From positions 36,015-100,014 of the forward strand of contig DXEN01000017.1 of assembly GCA_019114945.1 (NCBI GenBank): a stretch of 64,000 nt of DNA. The letters are read 5' to 3'. Below the pieces are notes generated by a model. It was not told where the DNA came from. It did not search any database and worked only from the letters and a program-made list of their open reading frames with translations. Source of the DNA: Candidatus Parabacteroides intestinigallinarum (GTDB lineage Bacteria > Bacteroidota > Bacteroidia > Bacteroidales > Tannerellaceae). The position numbers and the translations under genes are program-made. How positions within the stretch are numbered: position 1 is the stretch's first letter; every line of letters starts with the position of its first letter. Shown piece after piece: positions 59,271 to 64,000 of this stretch.

Positions 59271-60482
59271 TTAAAAAGCGGATAGATACAAATCCAGGTC
59301 GCTCGAGGGTAGATTAAAATGATTCGAGACATAGCTGTTCACGGCCTTTCCATAATACATATAAACACCACCGCGAAAACCTCTGTCCGACTTGGCCATG
59401 CCCTGCACCGAGCCCGCGTCGCCCAAAGAGAACAACATCGGGACAAAGATGTTACTATAAGCCATCGACGTCGTACGGGCCACCCGGTTGCTGACATCCA
59501 ACTGGCAATAATGCAACACCCCGTACCGCTCGAATATAGCCGGACCTTTTCTCGACAGGCCACAGGTGGTCTCGAAGCATCCGCCTTGGCTCACCCGCAG
59601 GTCGATGACCAGCGCTCCCCGCTTCATCGCCCGTATCATATCCGCCGCTATGACATAGCGACGCCTCGCGTTGATATAGCGCATCGCCCCAATCGCCACA
59701 TCCGCGCTCCGGAAAGCGTTATGCAACACATTCGGGTGGAACGTGGAGGTGAAAAGCCCCTGCCCCAGCGCCTGCTGGATCCGGCGCAACTTACCGATAT
59801 CATCATCGAACACCTTCACGGAAGCGCCCAGCGCCAAGGCCGCGCGCGCCGCTACCGTACCGGCGTTCCCGGCGCCGACGATCACTACTTCCGTGGGCGA
59901 GACGCCCGGGATTCCTCCCAACAAGATGCCTTTCCCGCCTTGCGCGTTGCTCAACAACTCGGACGCGACCGTAATCGAGGCCGCGCCCTCTATCTCGGAC
60001 GTCACGTTCAACACGGGGAAATGACCACGCTCGTCGGCCATCAGCTCGTAGGCGATCGCCGTGATCCGCTTCGCCATCATCAGCTCGAAAGCCCTCGGGT
60101 CAAACAGGTTAAAAGGTATCAACGAGAAAAGGACGGAACGCGGTCGCATCAGCGCGACCTCCTCCGGCAGGGGAGGCAGGATCTTCAGGATGATATCCGC
60201 CTGATAGACCTCGGCGGGCGTGTCGACTATCTCCGCCCCCGCCTCGGAGTAATGGTTGTCCGAATAATTGATGCCCAGGCCCGCGTCGGTCTCTACCAAG
60301 ACCCGGTGCCCGCGCTCCGTCAGCATGTCCACCGCTTCCGGGGTCAACGCCAACCGTCGCTCGCCCTCGTACCGCTCACGAGGGATCCCGACCAGCAACT
60401 TACTATTCACCTTGCCGATTTCCTTCAATAATTCCCGCGGGATATAGAATCCCTGCTCCTGCCGTCCCTCATTCGCCTCCAT
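59271..60482 (-). CDS. ald: Alanine dehydrogenase
   Basis: GIPRERYEGERRLALTPEAVDMLTERGHRVLVETDAGLGINYSD; VVIVGAGNAGTVAARAALALGASVKVFD. Confidence 0.88.
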   Translation of the reverse strand: MEANEGRQEQGFYIPRELLKEIGKVNSKLLVGIPRERYEGERRLALTPEAVDMLTERGHRVLVETDAGLGINYSDNHYSEAGAEIVDTPAEVYQADIILKILPPLPEEVALMRPRSVLFSLIPFNLFDPRAFELMMAKRITAIAYELMADERGHFPVLNVTSEIEGAASITVASELLSNAQGGKGILLGGIPGVSPTEVVIVGAGNAGTVAARAALALGASVKVFDDDIGKLRRIQQALGQGLFTSTFHPNVLHNAFRSADVAIGAMRYINARRRYVIAADMIRAMKRGALVIDLRVSQGGCFETTCGLSRKGPAIFERYGVLHYCQLDVSNRVARTTSMAYSNIFVPMLFSLGDAGSVQGMAKSDRGFRGGVYMYYGKAVNSYVSNHFNLPSSDLDLYLSAF

Positions 60483-60491
60483 ATACCTATA

Positions 60492-61019
60492 TTATATCTG
60501 TATGATTTTCACTAACGCGTCCGTTATGCCGCGCACGTCCGATTCCGTGAGCATCCGCTCCGCGTCGAAAACGACGGACGCCTTCCCGTAATAAGGCTCC
60601 CGGCGCTCCAGGCTCTCCGCGATAAAGTCTCTCAATTCCTCCCCCGAACGGCCTCGCAACACCGGGCGGGTTCGCTTGCACACCTCCAGGCGTCGCGCCA
60701 GCTCCTCTACCGATACTTTCAGGTAAATCGTCGCGCCGCAAGCGTTCATGTAGTCCATATTATCGAAGAAGCAAGGCGTGCCGCCACCCGTAGAGACCAG
60801 CACGTCCTCGAACGCCGCCACCTCATGAAGCAGGTTGCGCTCGATCTTCCGGAAACCTTCCTCCCCTTTCTCGGCGAATATCTGGGAGACCGTCTTGCGA
60901 TAACGGCCCTCGATGTAATAATCCAAATCAATAAACGAAAGTCCCGTCCGTTTGGAAAGCGCTCTTCCCACCGTTGTCTTTCCCGCTCCCATGTATCCGA
61001 CCAAAAAAATACGTCTCAT
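60492..61019 (-). CDS. aroK: Shikimate kinase
   Basis: MRRIFLVGYMGAGKTTVGRALSKRTGLSFIDLDYYIEGR; LVSTGGGTPCF. Confidence 0.95.
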   Translation of the reverse strand: MRRIFLVGYMGAGKTTVGRALSKRTGLSFIDLDYYIEGRYRKTVSQIFAEKGEEGFRKIERNLLHEVAAFEDVLVSTGGGTPCFFDNMDYMNACGATIYLKVSVEELARRLEVCKRTRPVLRGRSGEELRDFIAESLERREPYYGKASVVFDAERMLTESDVRGITDALVKIIQI

Positions 61020-61151
61020 ATCTTAAAAATCTATCATCATCATTCACGCGAATGTACTCTTTTTCCCTCTATAAAGCGGGAAAAGTTTCCAAAATTCATT
61101 TCCCGCCCTACCTTCTCCCCCGTTTTTAATCGTGTCAATGACGATTTTTTA

Positions 61152-61159
61152 TAATTTTG
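61152..61159 (+). promoter_or_regulatory. -7 element upstream of pncB
   Basis: TAATTTTG matches TAnnTTTG, 33 bp upstream of ATG. Confidence 0.4.
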
Positions 61160-61192
61160 TCCTTCCATAATAAAGAAAGACTGCTATCGACC

Positions 61193-62398
61193 ATGAGACA
61201 GATCATCCAGCATTTCACGGACGACGACTTGTACAAATTTACCATGTGTTGCGCCGTCATCGACAATTTTCCCCGGGCACGGGTGAAATACGCGTTCACG
61301 GACCGGGACGACACGATTTACCCCGCCGGGTTCGCGCGGGAGCTCAACGAGCAAATCGCCTCGTTGGAATCGGTCGCCATCACCGACGAGGAAATCGACT
61401 TCCTCCGGCGCAGATGCACCTTCATCCCCGGATGGTTCTACCGCTACCTGCGCGGCTACCGCTTCAACCGCCATTGGGTGAGGGCCTGGCAGGACGAGGA
61501 GGGGCGCCTGCGCCTTGAGATAGAGGGCAGCTGGGCGGATACCATCTTGCTGGAGGTGAAGTTGCTGGCCATCATCTCCGAACTTTACTACATCATGACC
61601 GGGGCGAACGGGCGGTTCGACTACAAGGCGTATTACGACAAGACGTCCGAGAAAGGACGGCGCCTGCTGGAGGCCGGATGCCTGTTCAGCGACTTCGGCA
61701 CCCGCCGCCGGGCCTCGTTCGAGGCGGAGGACACCGTCGTCCGGGCGATGAAAGATCGCGACAGCGAGCGGGAGTGGGACGGAAAGTTCGTGGGCACCAG
61801 CAACATCTACCTGGCGATGCGGCACGACCTGCAGCCCATCGGCACCATGGCGCACGAATTCGTCTGCGCCATCGGCGGCATGTACGGGCCGCAAATGGCG
61901 AACCATATCGCGATGAACTCCTGGCGCAACACCTTCCGCGGCGCGCTGGGGACGTACCTATACGACAGTTTCGGCTGGGACATCTTCAGCCTGAACTTCT
62001 CCGAGGATTTCGCCAACCTGTTCAAGGGGCTGCGCGTGGATAGCGGCGACAATTACGACCAGCTGAAGCGCATCGTCGAGAAATACCGCTCCCTGGGTAT
62101 CGACCCGAGGACGAAGCAGGTCGTGTTCAGCAACGCCCTCGACACCGAGAGCGCCATCGAGATACAGCGATACGCCCGGCAGTACTGCAAGCCGTCCTTC
62201 GGGATCGGGACGCACTTCACCAACGATTTCGACGGCGTCAAGCCCATGAACATCGTCATCAAGCTGGTGGCCGCCAAAATCACGGAGTCGTGGGCGTTCT
62301 ACAACGACACGTGCAAGATAAGCGAGGACCGGGGAAAGCACACGGGCGACGCCGCCGTACTCAAACGCTTCATGGACACGCTGCACATCAAGGATTGA
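61193..62398 (+). CDS. pncB: Nicotinate phosphoribosyltransferase
   Basis: MRQIIQHFTDDDLYKFTMCCAVIDNFPRARVKYAFTDRDD; FGTRRRASFEAED; GTSNIYLAMRHDLQPIGTMAHEF. Confidence 0.96.
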   Translation: MRQIIQHFTDDDLYKFTMCCAVIDNFPRARVKYAFTDRDDTIYPAGFARELNEQIASLESVAITDEEIDFLRRRCTFIPGWFYRYLRGYRFNRHWVRAWQDEEGRLRLEIEGSWADTILLEVKLLAIISELYYIMTGANGRFDYKAYYDKTSEKGRRLLEAGCLFSDFGTRRRASFEAEDTVVRAMKDRDSEREWDGKFVGTSNIYLAMRHDLQPIGTMAHEFVCAIGGMYGPQMANHIAMNSWRNTFRGALGTYLYDSFGWDIFSLNFSEDFANLFKGLRVDSGDNYDQLKRIVEKYRSLGIDPRTKQVVFSNALDTESAIEIQRYARQYCKPSFGIGTHFTNDFDGVKPMNIVIKLVAAKITESWAFYNDTCKISEDRGKHTGDAAVLKRFMDTLHIKD

Positions 62399-62437
62399 GA
62401 AAACAGCCTCAGCGACGCCTTATTCCATAGGATTTAT

Positions 62438-62445
62438 TATATTTG
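62438..62445 (+). promoter_or_regulatory. -7 element upstream of ORF6N gene
   Basis: TATATTTG matches TAnnTTTG, about 30 bp upstream of ATG. Confidence 0.4.
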
Positions 62446-62476
62446 CGGTCATTACGAACCAAAAGAATAAATAACT

Positions 62477-63040
62477 ATGAATAAGGACATAGCCAAATTC
62501 AGCGACGTGGAGAGAGCGGTTGTCGTGATAAGAGGACAACAGGTCATCTTGGATTCCGACGTATCCGCCTTATATGGCGTGGAAACCAAGCGAGTAAACG
62601 AGGCGGTAAAGAACAATCCGGACAAGTTTCCCGAAGGCTACATATTCGCCTTAAGCGATGAGGAATGGGACGCTTTAAGGTCGAAAAATTCGACCTTAAA
62701 GACAGGGGGACGGGGAGAGCATACGAAATATCTGCCCAAGGCCTTCACCGAGAAGGGTTTGTACATGCTCGCCACCATCTTGAAAAGCCCCAAGGCCACG
62801 CATACCACCATCGCCATCGTGGAGACTTTCGCTAAGATACGCAAACTGTCGCGCGCCGTGGCGGAGCTGTCCGACACCAAGGACCGGACGAGGCAAAAAA
62901 GCCTCATGCGGCAGGGCGGCGACATCCTGGCCGACCTGCTGGACGACGAGACGCAGGTCAGCGACTCGGAAACGACCCTCGAACTCAACTTCGCCGTGCT
63001 GAAGCTCAAGCATACCGTAAAGCGGAAAAGCAAGGAATAA
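62477..63040 (+). CDS. ORF6N domain-containing DNA-binding protein
   Basis: VVVIRGQQVILDSDVSALYGVETKRVNEAVKNNPDKFPEGYIFALSDEEW. Confidence 0.92.
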   Translation: MNKDIAKFSDVERAVVVIRGQQVILDSDVSALYGVETKRVNEAVKNNPDKFPEGYIFALSDEEWDALRSKNSTLKTGGRGEHTKYLPKAFTEKGLYMLATILKSPKATHTTIAIVETFAKIRKLSRAVAELSDTKDRTRQKSLMRQGGDILADLLDDETQVSDSETTLELNFAVLKLKHTVKRKSKE

Positions 63041-63042
63041 AG

Positions 63043-63089
63043 AAAGCCCTAAGAAAAGTCCGCGAAAAATGAGGACTTTTCGGGGCTTT
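63043..63089 (+). terminator. Terminator after ORF6N gene
   Basis: AAAGCCCTAAGAAAAGTCC...GGACTTTTCGGGGCTTT long stem. Confidence 0.75.
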
Positions 63090-63122
63090 ACTGTATCTTC
63101 GCAGCGTATGTAGCGAAGGAAG

Positions 63123-63146
63123 GATTTGTCGAACCACTATAAATAA
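63123..63146 (+). pseudogene. Possible residual 3' end of a higB toxin gene
   Basis: GAT TTG TCG AAC CAC TAT AAA TAA = DLSNHYK*, resembling the recalled C-terminus of Bacteroidetes HigB; in-frame TAG four codons upstream; 7 bp before higA. Confidence 0.5.
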
Positions 63147-63153
63147 AGGATTT

Positions 63154-63498
63154 ATGATAAAGATACAAGGAATCGACCCGGACATGATAGCCAACAACTT
63201 GACTCCGGCCTATCCGACACATCCCGGCGAGGTAGTCAAGGACGAGATAGAGTATCGTAAAATCTCCCAACGCAAGCTGGCCGAGCAAATGGGAATCTCT
63301 TATAAAGCGCTGAACGACATACTGAACGGGCGTCGGCCAATGACAACCGCCACGGCTATGATGCTGGAGGCGGCGCTGGGCGTGCCCGCCGATTCGCTGA
63401 TGCGCCTGCAACTGAGATATAACATGCAGCAAGCCACCCGCGACAAGCCCTTTATGGAACGGCTCAACCAGATACGGAAGTACGCGGCCTTGTTGTAG
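63154..63498 (+). CDS. higA: HigA-family addiction-module antitoxin (HTH)
   Basis: TPAYPTHPGEVVKDEIEYRKISQRKLAEQMGISYKALNDILNGRRPMTTATAMMLEAALGVPAD. Confidence 0.9.
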   Translation: MIKIQGIDPDMIANNLTPAYPTHPGEVVKDEIEYRKISQRKLAEQMGISYKALNDILNGRRPMTTATAMMLEAALGVPADSLMRLQLRYNMQQATRDKPFMERLNQIRKYAALL

Positions 63499-63555
63499 GC
63501 CACCCGCGCCGGGGCGGCGAGGTTTCCCGTTCGCGGCGAAAAAGTAGGCCGAAAG

Positions 63556-63587
63556 TTTGCGGATTAACGAAAAAGCCGTTACTTTCG
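63556..63587 (+). promoter_or_regulatory. Promoter of tRNA-Leu
   Basis: TTTG (63556-63559), 20-nt spacer, TACTTTCG (63580-63587). Confidence 0.5.
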
Positions 63588-63602
63588 CGGCATGATTCCA
63601 AT

Positions 63603-63684
63603 GCGGCTGTGGTGTAATTGGTAGCCACGTCAGACTTAGGATCTGATGCTTCACGGCGTGGGGGTTCGAGTCCCTTCAGCCGCA
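63603..63684 (+). tRNA. tRNA-Leu (anticodon UAG)
   Basis: GCGGCTG/CAGCCGC acceptor stem, CAGACTTAGGATCTG anticodon arm, class II variable arm, GGTTCGAGTCC T-loop; CCA not encoded. Confidence 0.95.
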
Positions 63685-63780
63685 CGAGAACAAAGAGGGC
63701 GCGTCGCTCATCACGGCGCACCCTATTTTTTTGTCTATCAACCGACGCGTCCAATCGCGGGAAAAGCACGCAGGACGACT

Positions 63781-64000
63781 ATATCACTTCCGGCGACTCC
63801 ACCTCGCCCGTGCCGGGGTCGGTCGGGGTGGTTTGCTCGCCGCCCTCGCCATCGGGGGTCTCCGTGTCTTCGCCGCCGGGGGTTTCCGTGTCGGGCGTCT
63901 CGGTGCCATTCGGGTTCGCCTCCTCCTTGTCGGAGGCGGAGCCTATGCCGCGGCGGGCCAAGGTCTTGCGGAATTGCAGGACACAGCCGTTGAATTGGCT
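63781..64000 (-). CDS. DUF6261-like protein, C-terminal part (truncated by window edge)
   Basis: ...SQFNGCVLQFRKTLARRGIGSASDKEEANPNGTETPDTETPGGEDTETPDGEGGEQTTPTDPGTGEVESPEVI*; similar to the 44315-45187 C-terminus. Confidence 0.55.

Overview
The window looks like a Bacteroidales chromosome segment, probably Parabacteroides-like (inferred from gene families, TAnnTTTG-type promoters and SusC/SusD, DUF4493, PCMD and PorW families; no database search was run). Most of it is housekeeping: SLC13 permease, rpmH, RluA-type synthase, ddl, map, aroA, metG, pckA, 2-oxoacid:ferredoxin oxidoreductase (korAB-like), alanine dehydrogenase, aroK, pncB and tRNA-Leu(UAG). Accessory content: (i) a SusC/SusD pair followed by a secreted M81/MlrC-like metallopeptidase (3.3-9.7 kb); (ii) a MntA/HepT-like TA cassette bracketed by 39-bp near-identical promoter-containing direct repeats (36.9-37.7 kb); (iii) a 38-50 kb surface-lipoprotein cluster (DUF4493/PCMD proteins plus AraC regulator) interrupted by DUF6261, a beta-barrel protein and a DUF559 nuclease, with large palindromic repeats between them; (iv) two copies of a DUF6722 plus micro-membrane-protein module, mostly below the ORF-track cutoff; (v) an ORF6N gene and an orphan HigA with a probable HigB remnant beside tRNA-Leu. 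Several intergenic regions carry short-period hairpin or core-repeat arrays (22, 22, 22, 23 and 40/41 bp). The best candidates for undescribed biology are the DUF6722/microprotein module, the DUF559-palindrome unit, the compositionally mosaic DUF4493/PCMD cluster and the periodic arrays. All family assignments are by eye.
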